Shown: positions 53,999 to 64,000 of the stretch, piece by piece
Position numbering within the stretch: the first letter of the stretch is position 1
Layout: every line of letters begins with the position of its first letter
Assembly: GCA_003427395.1 (NCBI GenBank)
Contig: BFEA01000384.1
Location: 752,565 to 816,564 of the forward strand
Length of the DNA stretch: 64,000 nucleotides
Direction of reading: 5' to 3'
Source of the DNA: Chara braunii
Taxonomy: Eukaryota; Streptophyta; Charophyceae; Charales; Characeae
Program-made: the position numbers and the translations under genes
The notes under the pieces: generated by a model
Told to the model about the DNA's origin: nothing
Database searches by the model: none
What the model saw: the letters and a program-made list of their open reading frames with translations, nothing else

Positions 53999-54848
53999 CT
54001 TTTTCTTAGCGTCTGCGAGGTAGCCCTGATTTTTGTTAGCGCCTGTGCGAGGGACGACACTATCTTCCTGAGGCCGCCTTCGGAGCTACCGGCCTCGCCT
54101 GCCGTGCTGGTATTGTGTCCCTCCTTGTCGGCCCTCTGTCCTTCTCTAGTTTTTGAAGTCCCCTCCGGGTCTAACCATCCCAACACCCTTTCCCTAAGGC
54201 TCCAGAGCCCTTCGCACCCTCGCATTGCCACTGGCGTGGCCTGCAGGCGGCTAACCCTGCTATCTATGGCTGGTGGATTCGTAGCTTTCTCCGCTTCCAC
54301 CCCCCGGGAGTTCTCTCTCTCCTTCCTCCTTTTGCTTGGCGTTCTTCCGCGATCACTATCCTTACCCCCTTGTCTACTTCCGCCTTGACCGGCTTTCCGC
54401 CCATCCTGTGGTTCCTCCTGCCGGGGGTCCTCCTCGTTCCCAGTCATCATTTCCTCAATCAATCTCGCCTTGTACTCCGTAGTCCTCTTTTTTATTTCCG
54501 CTAGTTTGCGCCTCACATCCGTGACTCTTACTTCTTCGATGCGATTCCGTTTGAATTTTGCGGGCTCAACCTGTCCTTATTTCTACCCTCCCTGGTCTCC
54601 TGGGTCCCTTGCTTCCTTCCCCTGACTTTCCCCGAGCTTTCCCCCGAGGAGATTTCCTTCCTGTTCCCCTTGGTACCATCCAGATTTATCGATTCTTTGT
54701 CTTTTTGACCCTCCTCGCTTTGTACGGCACTGCCTCCTACGCCTGATCCTCCCTCGCTCCTACGATTATCTGTTTCATCCTCCGTCGTCATCTTGCCTAG
54801 TTCTGCATAAACCAGAGGATCCCCCAGGACACAGTCAGCACGAGGCAT
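53995..54848 (-). pseudogene. G2 N-terminal Gag region or matrix-like part, charged, in two frames
   Basis: Two ORFs (54848-54528 and 54516-53995) encode Lys/Glu/Gly/Ser-rich, probably disordered sequence, with a basic cluster RTPSKRRKERE and a more ordered C-terminal piece (VSSLAQALTKIRA). They precede the Gag core directly and are most simply its N-terminal part. No domain is recognised. Confidence 0.5.
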
Positions 54849-54962
54849 TTCGGTTCCATAGGTTCTGGTTTCTTTGACCTGGTTTATTCTGAGAGTAGCC
54901 CCGTCCCCATTTTCGTTCTCTGATCGCTTCCCTAAGAAGGGGCCGCTGCCGGCCCTGCTGCT

Positions 54963-56067
54963 CTATTGAGCCAAGGAACATGACTTAGTCCCCCCAATGA
55001 CAGGCGCGTTTAGAGTGCCTAGTTTGTCGTGTCGGTACGTAGGAGTCCTGGTTGGGCTTCCCGTTAGGAAAAAGTTCCCAAGCAGTATTCCCTTTTCAAC
55101 TTCTAGAGTCATGGCAATCATTGTGAGTCTATCCTTCCCCCTTATCCCGTAGCGGGTTTTGGACCGTCCGGGTCTGAAGGTCTTCCCTATTTCCATCGGC
55201 GAGCCCCTGTATGTAGCGGAATATACTCGATTCACCCTATTGGCTTGCCTCCAGGTGCTTGTCCCGCTCTTGTTCCCGTGGCCCTTCCGGTTCGGTGGGT
55301 TGCTTGAATAGTTGAGCCACCCTTGCTAAATAACTCTCTCCTATCTCGATTTCCCTCCGAATTATGTGCTCGTATTCCTCCCAGGCTAGCCGTGGCAACC
55401 CAAATAACCTCCAGCAAATCATGGGCCCGGTTTCCCCATAACGGCCCATGCTCCACAGCAACGTCATAGAACATCCAGATGGTTTGATGGGGGAAATGGT
55501 CTACCCAGATTATTGCCGAGTCTGCCAGATCCTGCGCCCTTGTGAGGCTCCCGAAGATGAGGTATGTCATGAATCGGGGGACCCGACATCTCAGCGGGGT
55601 GGTTGGTGCTCTGAACTCCCTCGAGCCCCCCATTTCCACCCTGGTGAGTAAGCCCACGTTCCTTCTACCCCTGATTGATTGGCCTATCCGTGTCAACGTC
55701 TGACCGGCCCTTCGAAAGACTGGTGCCAGCTCGTGACCTTGTGTTATCCCCACCTCAGCGAGTGCCAGCTGATCTCGGGTAGATACATGACCCCGGTAAC
55801 TTCTAAATTGGAAAACAAATCATCCCCAGGCCCTCTGTTGAATCTCATCCCCGTCCACCGACATTCCACCAATATAAAGGCGCTGTCTCTCCCCAAAGTC
55901 ACGGCCCGCCATTCCACGTCGAATCCCCGAAAGTTGGCATTTGACGGAAGGGACACTTCCCACCCTCTGTTGTTATTCCAGGGCGGTCCGGGGTACCGGG
56001 GCTGGCGTACCGTTCGAACACGTCTTGTTGCCATCGCGGTTTTGATGATTTCCTGCATAGCCCACAC
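54963..56067 (-). pseudogene. upstream ORF block of G2, unknown function (set 1)
   Basis: Fragments at 56067-55744, 55753-55232 and 55235-54963. The first contains FDVEWRAVTLGRDSAFILVECRW, the second VEMGGSREFRAPTTPLRCRVP, then HGPLWGNRAHDLLEV, and the third FRPGRSKTRYGIRGK. They resemble the fragments at 56468-58055, so a two-part module is repeated upstream of gag. I do not recognise a family. Confidence 0.45.
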
Positions 56068-56467
56068 GGAGAGAATTATGGCTCATTCTTCAGCAACTGG
56101 CCATCCTCCTATTGTTTCACTTCCATCTTATGTCCTCTTCCCTCTTTCTGTCATGCGTCCCACATTTGCACCCACAATGGCCGGACATCTTCCCTTGTTT
56201 CAATCCCCTCGCATGCCCTGCTAAACTAATGTACATGTCCCTCTCTTATGTTACACCCTAGTTTACATGCACCCTCCATACTCTGACCTCCCCGCGGCGT
56301 TCGATTTCCTGGTCCCTTTAATCGAACCACAGTACTTCAAATAGTTTAAAAACATCATCTACGTAGGATGGAGCGGCCGTCGCCTCCCGACTAACTATGG
56401 CGTCCCAAGCCTCCGCGTCTACCTTTAGGCGGTTATACTTTCCTATCCTTAGGATGGTGAGAATTTC

Positions 56468-58055
56468 TCAGGCTTTATCTCCGTAGAAGGGCCCATATTT
56501 TAACGAGGTCTTATAAAATTCCTCAGTCAGCCAGGCACACTCTATATGCACTTCTTTCATGGAGTCGGCCACTTCTACGATGCGCTCAAAACCCCCAAAC
56601 CACTTGGCCACGAACTCAGGCACCCAAGCCGTTGTTCGTAGGCTGGGAGGCTTGGGTTCCTTCCATCCCCCCATCGCAACTCTACTACTGACTTCGTCCC
56701 ATCCCTCGTTCGCGAATCTCTTGCCCTCGTTTCGGGTTCGCGCCTCTGCGTCCCCTAGAAGCCACATTGGATCTTGTCTCGTTGCTATCATAGTGCAAAA
56801 TAGGCGTCACCCGTCTTCGGAAAGAACGACCGTTCCGACTGATTCCACTTTGCCTTCCGCAACCTCGTCCCAACTCTCGTCTTCCCTTATTGGGTTCCAA
56901 ATCCGCTCTATCCCAACTCTCGTCTTCCCAAGTCTCGGGGCAACTTCAAACCCGACACGTGGTCCCTCTCTATTCCTTTTTTGCTGGTATAGGCATTTAT
57001 ATTCCCCCTTTGAGTCGCCTTGGTTCCCATCCCTTGAAGGTGTATTCCATCAACAATTCCTCTCTAGTCATCCTTTCCCTTCCTGCACAATGCCAGGCCA
57101 CTCGGTTTTCCTAAGAAAGTCATCCTTCTTAGAAGTCCCAGTCCTCTATCTCATCATCTTCGTCCTCATCCTTGAAGTTGTCCTCTTCGTTATATAAGAA
57201 TTCCTTCACACCTTCCAGGAATGTCTCCCCTACTGCCACATTCATGTAGACTATCCCCCAATGCACAGAGCTAGGGACGAAGACATTATCTATGCTAAGG
57301 CAGTTCAGCATCTCGGCCAGCTCTTCCGCCGAATTCCCTTCAAACAACCTCAATTCTAACAACAACCGAAAAAAATCTTGCCGGCACATTGGTATAGCCC
57401 GAGGGTCGTCATGGACTGACATATCCGTACTAGCTTGCTCCGGGTTCCAAAGACCGCGTCCACCAGAAGGGAGGCAACACATATCGCAGGGTTCTGACGG
57501 GCCGCCCCACGCTTCCTCTATCCCCGAATTCCACCCGCACATCTACCCTTTCCATTTTCATTTCCGCCCGCTGATATGCAGCCCAACTTGCGACATCTAC
57601 CCTTTCCATTTCCATTTTCGCCCGCTGACATCTACCCTTTCCATTTCCATCCCTGAATTCCACCCGCACATCTACCCTTTCCATTTCCATTTCCGCCCGC
57701 TGACATCTACCCTCTCCGCCTTCCTAAACAATTCGTATGGCGTATTCCCGAGCACCGAATCTATGGCCATAGCATTCTCCCCATCTTGCGACAAGTAGAC
57801 CCACCCCCGAGCTTCCACTGTCCCTCGGAACTTCAAATCCATTAAACTTGGCGACAACCTTGTCAAGCCGACATTAGTCCATACCGTCTCTATCCAAAGG
57901 AACGCGTCCTCTTCTTCCAGCATTACGGTTTGATATGCTGGCTCAAGATCTGTCCATGTCCCATCTTCCAGGAGGACGACCGATACCCCAACCTTTACCT
58001 TTACTGGCATTTCCGGACCGCTGGTATAGATCGGGGAAGACAACCACCACACCAT
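56468..58055 (-). pseudogene. upstream ORF block of G2, unknown function (set 2)
   Basis: Fragments at 58055-57672 (DAFLWIETVWTNVG, VEARGWVYLSQ), 57542-57129 (an acidic C-terminus, DEDEDDEIEDWDF) and 56791-56468 (VAMGGWKEPKPPSLRTTAWVP, KYGPFYGDKA). The pairs AFLWIE-VWT with AFILVE-RWT, and VAMGG with VEMGG, recur in set 1 in the same order, so the block was probably duplicated. It may be an additional gypsy ORF before gag, or a separate decayed element. Confidence 0.45.
57539..57715 (+). repeat. short tandem repeat CATCTACCCTTTCCATTTCC
   Basis: Five copies of ATCTACCCTTTCCATTTCCA (with variants) alternate with TTTCGCCCGCTGAC or CTGAATTCCACCCGCA. The repeat lies in the upstream ORF block and extends open frames on both strands. 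Confidence 0.9.
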
Positions 58056-58100
58056 CTTGTTTCCAGCACCCGACCCCTGTTTCCATAAAAGAGTACCAAA

Positions 58101-60844
58101 CGGTTCTTTCGATCAGGTCAACCCACGTCCTAGATGAGATTTATTTCAGACCCCTCATCAAGGTCTTCCTAATTTATCTCCCCATTCCTAAGTACCACCT
58201 TCCGATTGTACCCCCGGTCGGCCATTCACTACCCAACATTCTTTCTCTTGGTTCCATTCCGACTGACCTCTATCCTCCTTTCTTCCAATCATCTCTCACT
58301 CGTGTAGACTTAGATGAGGAGGTGAGAATAGACTAGAATTATACCCCGTTCAACAGTCCAAGCTCATCCAATCATTACAGAGGGGGAATACATAGAAAAA
58401 AATCAGGCAATCTCACATACGGGGTGGTCATCTCCTCACCGGCCTATCCCAATATGGTCTCTCCGCTGGTACTATCGGTAGAGTTTTATCCCATACCTCA
58501 AGCGCAGCTCAATCGTCGCGAGCGCGATACCCTGGCTCCGGCACAGGGTGTTACCCCTCTCCATTTGCCCAAAATACCCCATCTCGTCTTGCCGCTCTTG
58601 CATACCCTCGTTGGTACTGGGAATCACCCCGCGCACCCCGTTAGGAGCAATAGTCAGTCGTCCGGGCATTCACTTCCATTGGTTCGACAAGAATCAGCCT
58701 TTCCCAAGCCGTGCTACGGGAAGCTACTAGTCGTCTTCGAGTTTCCCTCCTTGCCCCGCATGCAGTGGCACTCCCCCCGCCAGTCAACAGGCTAAGCCCC
58801 GCCTAAGAAGACGTTTCACACCCCACTTGGGCAAGATCATCGATCCATGCTCGGACCGCTCGGGTGAGAATGCTACTAATCAACCGGCCAGACAGATTCC
58901 CGTTTGACAGCTCGGTGGACAGACCTCCGCACACGAAACCCGACGAACTTCAGAGAGAGCGACGTTTCGCAACCCGCACCGACCGGTGCAGACCCATCCT
59001 TTCCTTCCGAAAGGCAAGACACTCAAATCCCATCATGCAATTACAAGTCCCAAGTGAGACACATATAGTACAAGTGCCTTTCCCTTGGTGCACCCAGCGC
59101 TTCCTACCCATAACTCACAATTTTCTCTTAGGACAATGAGTGTCACTCCCCCTACTTTCATACACAGTGGTTGGTTCCTTCTCGTGAGAATCTTCAAGGG
59201 TGAGCTAGTTTTCCTTGGAGTCTAGCAACTCCCTCCATTCCCTTTCTCTTCATTTGTCTGTCCTTTCATAGGGAGGGATTGCTCATTCTTGATAACCCAT
59301 TGTGTTCATGTTGGTTCCTTGAAGCATTTCAACGTCCAAAGTGCATGAGCCCGCTGGGCTCAAAGGAGAAGATAGAAGGGCGGACTCCCAGTCGGTCGGA
59401 TCACTCCGTCGCGGGATTTTCATTGGAACCCGGCCGAAGCCGAAGCACCAACCGCCTGCCAGATAACCGGAGCCCTTCTTTCATACGAAGAGGAAGGGTC
59501 GACCTGCGACTTGCCCAATGCTTCCCCAGACTAGCGAACACCAGCACCGGAGGAAGGAGGGCTAGAGCTATTTCCTAAGGAGATGGCTAATCAAGTGCAT
59601 AGCATGCATGTTATACCTCCACGCCTGGCCATGCCATGTGCCCAACCGCTCTCAAATCTGATTCTCACAAGGGAAAGAGCAAGCACAAGTCCACTTTCCT
59701 TATCTTTGGTTGTGTATAGGGTCATGCGGAGGGCGCCCCTTTTGGAATCGCAAGGGTCAGTTTAACCCCATGCCCGTCACCTCTACCATTTTTGTAGGGC
59801 CAAACCCCAGTAGACTTTCGAGCCTTAGTCGACCCCACTGCGGGTCCCATTTGGTTCGGCCTGCCCACACTCATGCTCACGGCGCAGGCCGTTCGTCCCA
59901 GGGTCACCCCCACCTAGTGCTTTGAGATGGATGGGGGTTGGGCCATTGCGCGAGAGAGCTTCGACATTGGGGATGTAGCTCAGCCCTCACGCCGGGTGGT
60001 AGTCTCGCTGGTCATTCCACAACGCTGATTTTTTTTATTCTCGGTTGTGTTCTCAAGCAATTGCTCCTTCCAATACACAGGCAGTCCAGGGGTTCTTTGA
60101 GAGTTTTCTTCTTTTGTGCGTAGGCTAAGTGTCATCCTTAGGCCGCGCACCATTTCCCTAAGTATTGCAATTCTATGGTGTCATCGGGATGCGGCGATGC
60201 CGTCCTCCCCTCGCCTCTACGCACCCCTCGAATCTCATGCATCTCATCAATCATCATTGACGCAGACCCCTTAGTCTTTTCGGGGCCTTTACATGCATGC
60301 ACAGGCTACTTCACATTTCCCTTTGCAAGGTTGCATGCACAGGCTACTTCCCATTCCCCTTTTCCTTTGCCGCTCGGTCTCTCCCGACCCTATTCCGCTC
60401 AAGGCATCCCTAGCCTTTACTCACCTGCACAATCCCACGCAAAACAAAGACCAATACAATCCCCCATTGGGGGTCAACACATCTCCCTTCCCTCATGCCT
60501 ATCTTTTATTGTTCTTTGGCTGCTCTTTGTTCCCTTTCTTTCGCTCAATCAGCCCATCCTCTTCTCATAGTCATGCAGTCGGGGGAAATGGTTGAGTCAA
60601 ACTGACCTTGCTTTAACTTATACTTTCTCCCGGATTCCGCCTTTTCCCACTTTTTCAAATGTCCTTTCCCCTTTTCCTTCTTGGTGGCACAAGGGACCCG
60701 CTACCCCCCCCTTGCCCTCTTTCTCCACCAAGTGAGGTCTGATTCTTCCTTTACCTTCGTTCCCTGGCAATGTAACAAGTGAGGGATGAGGGGTTAGTCA
60801 TATGCCAAGTGAGGGGAAGGGAGAGGGGGAGCAAGATGAAGAGG
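58101..60844. other. intergenic, no supported gene
   Basis: Mixed C/T-rich sequence. A duplicated word GCATGCACAGGCTACTTC occurs at 60295-60313 and again near 60332-60350. A 15-base match to the 5' end of tRNA-Ala is at 59969-59983. The small open frames show no domain and no agreement with each other. Confidence 0.5.
59969..59983 (+). other. tRNA-Ala 5'-end-like fragment
   Basis: GGGGATGTAGCTCAG equals the first 15 bases of plant cytosolic tRNA-Ala as I know it. The sequence that follows does not continue as a tRNA, and no T arm is found within 80 bases, so this is not a gene. Confidence 0.35.
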
Positions 60845-60885
<41 letters not shown>

Positions 60886-60911
60886 GAGAGAGAAGAGAGA
60901 AAAGAGAAAGA
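60845..60911 (+). repeat. (GA)n microsatellite
   Basis: GA/GAGAA tract of about 65 bp. Confidence 0.96.
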
Positions 60912-60942
60912 CTTCTAGTCCTAATCAAATCGTCACGCCGTA

Positions 60943-61014
60943 GTAGCAGCCAAATGTCGGTCACCCATCCCATAGTGGTAGCAGCCAAATGCCTGTCACC
61001 CATCCCATAGTGAA
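60943..61014 (+). repeat. 35-bp tandem duplication
   Basis: GTAGCAGCCAAATGTCGGTC and the following CACCCATCCCATAGTG occur twice in a row with two or three changes. Confidence 0.88.
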
Positions 61015-61059
61015 AGAGCCGTTAAGTGTTTGAAACGGACACTACCATACACATGAACT

Positions 61060-62030
61060 TGACAAGGCGAAGGTTGAAAGTACACGTACACAAGTGAAAG
61101 AGCAACTTAGTGAGAACCGGAACATTCACACATGTGAAGATTGAACTAGTGAAGAGCTCGTGCACATGGAGGAAAGATCAACTAAGTATGAACCGGAACA
61201 CTACAACACACATGAACTTTGACAATGAGAAGGTTGAATTAGTGAAAAGCACATGCACATGGAGGAAAGATCAAGTAAGTATGAACCGGAACACTACAAT
61301 CACACATGAACTTGACAATGAGAAGATTGAACTAGTGAAGAGCATATGCACATGGAGGAAAAGATCAAATAAGTATGAGCCGAAACACTTCAACACACAT
61401 GAACTTGACAATGAGAAGGTTGAACTCGTGAAGAGCACATGCACATGGAGGAAAGATCAATTAAGTATGAACCGGAACACTACAACACACATGAACTTGA
61501 CAATGAGAAGGTTGCACATGCACATGGAAGAAGGATCAACTAAGTATGAACTGGAACACTACAACACACATGAACTTGGCAATGAGGAGGTTGGACTTGT
61601 GAAAAGCTCATGCACATGGAGGAAAGATCAACTAAGTATCAACCGGAACACTACAACATACATGAACTTGACAATGAGAAGCTCGAACTCGCGAAAGGCA
61701 CATGCACATGGAGGAAAGATCAACTAAGTATGAGTTGGAACACTACAACATACATGACCTTGACAATGAGAAGGTTGAACTAGTGAAAAGCACATGCACA
61801 TGCAGGAAAGATCAACTAAGTAAGAACCATAACACTACAACACACACGAACTTGACAATGAGAAGTTTAAAGTAGTGAAAAGCACATGCACATGAAGGAA
61901 AGATCAACTAAGTATGAACCGAACACTACAACATATATAAACTTGACAATGAGAAGCTCGAACTAGTGAAAGACACATGCACATGGAGGAAAAATCAACC
62001 AAGGATGAACCAGAATGTCAATTTGTAAGA
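61060..62030 (+). repeat. satellite A, about 10 units of 92-93 bp
   Basis: The marker ACAATGAGAAGGTTGAACT begins near 61222, 61315, 61408 and 61500, and onward at similar spacing. Each unit has AGCACATGCACATGGAGG, AAAGATCAACTAAGTATGAA and CCGGAACACTACAACACACA. The frame at 61110-61727 translates the repeat as 31-residue units but changes frame between units, so it is not a gene. Confidence 0.93.
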
Positions 62031-62389
62031 GTTGAGCTATGCATGTGAGTGACACTTGCTCAAACACATGCTCATGGCTACCAAGTTTGAAACGGAATGT
62101 CATCATGTGACAGTTGAGTCATGCATGTGAGTGAGACTTGCTCAAACACATGCTCATGGATCATGAATGCAACCAAGTTTGAAACGGAATGTGATCATGT
62201 CAGCGTTGAGCCATGCATGTGAGCGAGACTTGCTCAAACACATTCTCATGGCTCATGAATGCAACCAAGTTTGAAACGGAATGTCATCATGTGAGAGTTG
62301 AGTCATTCATGTGAGTGAGACTTGCTCAAACACATGCTCATGGCTCATGAATGCAACCAAGTTTGAAATGGAATGTCATCATCTACTGG
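62031..62389 (+). repeat. satellite B, four units of 91-93 bp
   Basis: CAAGTTTGAAACGGAATGTC starts near 62081, 62174, 62265 and 62358. Units carry GTGAGAGTTGAGTCATGCAT and CTTGCTCAAACACATGCTCA. Phase-aligned words (AAGTTTGAAACGGAA against AAGTATGAACCGGAA) indicate common origin with satellite A. Confidence 0.9.
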
Positions 62390-64000
62390 GTGAGTGGTAA
62401 GCACAAGCTAGGATAGTCCAAAACATAAATTTTAAGCCTGAGATCATTCATGGAAAATCCGGAGCATCTCCTGCTGGCATGTGAGCGAAAAGCAAGGTCT
62501 ACACTAGGCTACATCACAAGATTTGAGCAAGAGATCATCCATGGAAGAATCGGAGCATCTATTACCATCATGTGAGTGAAAAGCAAGAGTTACACTAGAC
62601 TAAATCACAAGTATTGAACATGAGATCATCCATGGAAGAATCAGAGAATCTCCTACTAGCATGCGTGTGAAAAGCAAGATCTACACTAGACCAAATCACA
62701 AGTATTGAGTATGAGATCATCCATGGAAGAATCGGAGTATCTCCTACTAGCATGTGAGTGGAAAGCAAGATCTACACTAAACCAAATCGCAAGTATTGAG
62801 TATGAGATCATCAATGAAAAAATCGGAGTATCTCCTACTAGCATGTGAGTGAAAAGCAAGATCTACACTAGACCAAATCACAAGTATTGAGCATGAGAAC
62901 ATCCATAGAAGAATTGGAGCATCTCCTACTAGCATGTGAGTGAAAACCAAGATCTACACTAGACCAAATCACAAGTTTTGAGCATGAGGTCATCCATGGT
63001 AGAATCGGGTCACTACCTACTAGCATATGAGTGAAAAGCAAGAGTTGAAGTAGACCAAATCACAAGTATTGAGCATGGTATCATCCATAGAAGAATCGGA
63101 GCACTACCTACTAGTGTGTGAGTGAAAAGCAAGAGTTGAAGCAGACCAAATCACAAGTATTGAACATGAGATCATCCATAGAAGAATCGGAACACTACCT
63201 ACTAGTGTGTGAGTGAAAAGCAAGAGTTGAAGTAGACCAAATCATAAGTATTGAGCTTGAGATCATCCAGAGAAGAATCGAAGCACTACCTACTAGTGTG
63301 TGAGTGAAAAGCAAGAGTTGAAGTAGACCAAATCACAAGTATTGAGCATGAGATCATCCATAGAAGAATCGGAGCATCACCTACTAGTGTGTGAGTGAAA
63401 AGCAAGAGTTGAAGTAGACCAAATCACAAGTATTGAGCATGAGATCATCCATAGAAGAATCAGAACACAACCTACTAGTGTGTGAGTGAAAAGCAAGAGT
63501 TGAAGTAGACCAAATCACAAGTATTGAACATGAGATCATCCATAGAAGAATCGAACACTACCTACTAGTGTGTGAGTGAAAAGCAAGAGTTGAAGTAGAC
63601 CAAATCACAAGTTTTGAGCTTGAGATCATCCATAGAAGAATTGGAGCACTACCTACTAGTGTGTGAGGGGAAAAGCAAGAGTTGAAGTAGACCAAATCAC
63701 AAGTATTGAGCATGAGATCATCCATAGAATAATCGGAGCACTAGCTATTAGTGTGTGAGTGAAANGAAAAGCAAGAGTTGAAGTAGACCAAATCACAAGT
63801 ATTGAGCATGAGATCATCCATAGAATAATCGGAGCACTAGCTATTAGTGTGTGAGTGAAAAGCAAGAGTTAAAGTAGACCAAATCACAAGTATTGAGCAT
63901 GAGAACTGACATAGAAGAATTGGAGCACTACCTACTAGTGTGTGAGTGAAAAGCAAGAGTTGAAGTAGACCAAATCACAAGTATTGAGCATGAGATCATC
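62390..64000 (+). repeat. satellite C, about 17 units of 91 bp, running off the window
   Basis: CTAGTGTGTGAGTGAAAAGC begins at 63111, 63202 and 63293 and onward, giving a 91-bp period. Units carry AAGAGTTGAAGTAGACCAAA, TCACAAGTATTGAGCATGAG and ATCATCCATAGAAGAATCGG. Earlier units (62390-62950) are more diverged (ATCTACACTAGACCAAATCA). A single N at 63765 with GAAANGAAAAG marks a doubtful join. Confidence 0.95.

Larger units (their letters stand above)
51435..58100 (-). mobile_element. Ty3/gypsy element G2, 5' half (upstream ORFs, gag, protease, linker)
   Basis: Read on the - strand the gypsy sequence ends with CGGATACCAGATGAGGT, exactly where G1 has CGGATACCGGATGAGGTGACC. Beyond this point X begins. 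Gag and the protease-linker region are colinear with G1 1-2010. The limit near 58.1 kb is where the last - strand ORF starts. No LTR was recognised there, so the 5' boundary is open. Confidence 0.8.

Noticed and set aside
61110-61727. Repetitive 205-residue protein
   Set aside because: It is translation of the 92-bp satellite, and the frame is not kept from unit to unit.

Overview
This is a repeat-rich eukaryotic nuclear window, with no bacterial operons or ribosome-binding sites. It holds decayed Ty3/gypsy LTR retrotransposons, long microsatellites, several tandem satellites, three runs of N (24430-24529, 39169-39238, 49869-49902) and a few single N. The gypsy lineage and the repeat load suit a large plant or green-algal genome. 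A charophyte such as Chara is my guess, not something the sequence proves.

Layout. (1) 1-6770, + strand: gypsy element G1, entering inside gag and running through protease, RT, RNase H and integrase to an extra 3' ORF (ORF3) and a noncoding tail. (2) 6771-18130: no convincing gene. It holds pyrimidine-rich sequence, minisatellites, an inverted second copy of the G1 tail (10205-10560), a run of short perfect hairpins (11726-12179), a 30-bp hairpin-bearing array (13140-13930), AAT, CT and CA microsatellites, and three copies of an 88-bp element with 18-bp inverted ends. (3) 18480-23039, - strand: the 3' half (RT to ORF3) of a second gypsy element, G2. (4) 23040-51433: a 28.4-kb unit, here called X. 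(5) 51435 to about 58.1 kb, - strand: the 5' half (upstream ORFs, gag, protease, linker) of G2. (6) 58.1-60.9 kb: no gene seen. (7) 61.06-64.0 kb: three related satellites, all with a period near 92 bp.

The main result is that the two halves of G2 are complementary. The 5' half stops, and the 3' half starts, at the same point of the element as defined by G1, and the break is filled by X. X begins and ends with a 31-bp inverted repeat (28 of 31 positions equal) and is flanked by a 3-bp duplication, ACC. X is therefore best read as one giant DNA transposon, or transposon-like element, inserted into a gypsy element.

X has two divergent gene blocks. The left block (26.4-38.4 kb, - strand) holds two tandem paralogues of family A, a lone ORF, three tandem paralogues of family B, and an intronless DUF7869-type protein with an RNase H-like look, the only transposase candidate. 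The right block (43.1-47.5 kb, + strand) holds one long protein resembling a permuted N6/N4 DNA methyltransferase whose catalytic motif is degenerate. About thirty copies of a dispersed palindrome (half-site AAGTGCGAGT) lie between the genes of X, and I did not see it outside X. Most X genes carry single stops or 1-nt frameshifts, so this copy is either decaying or imperfectly assembled.
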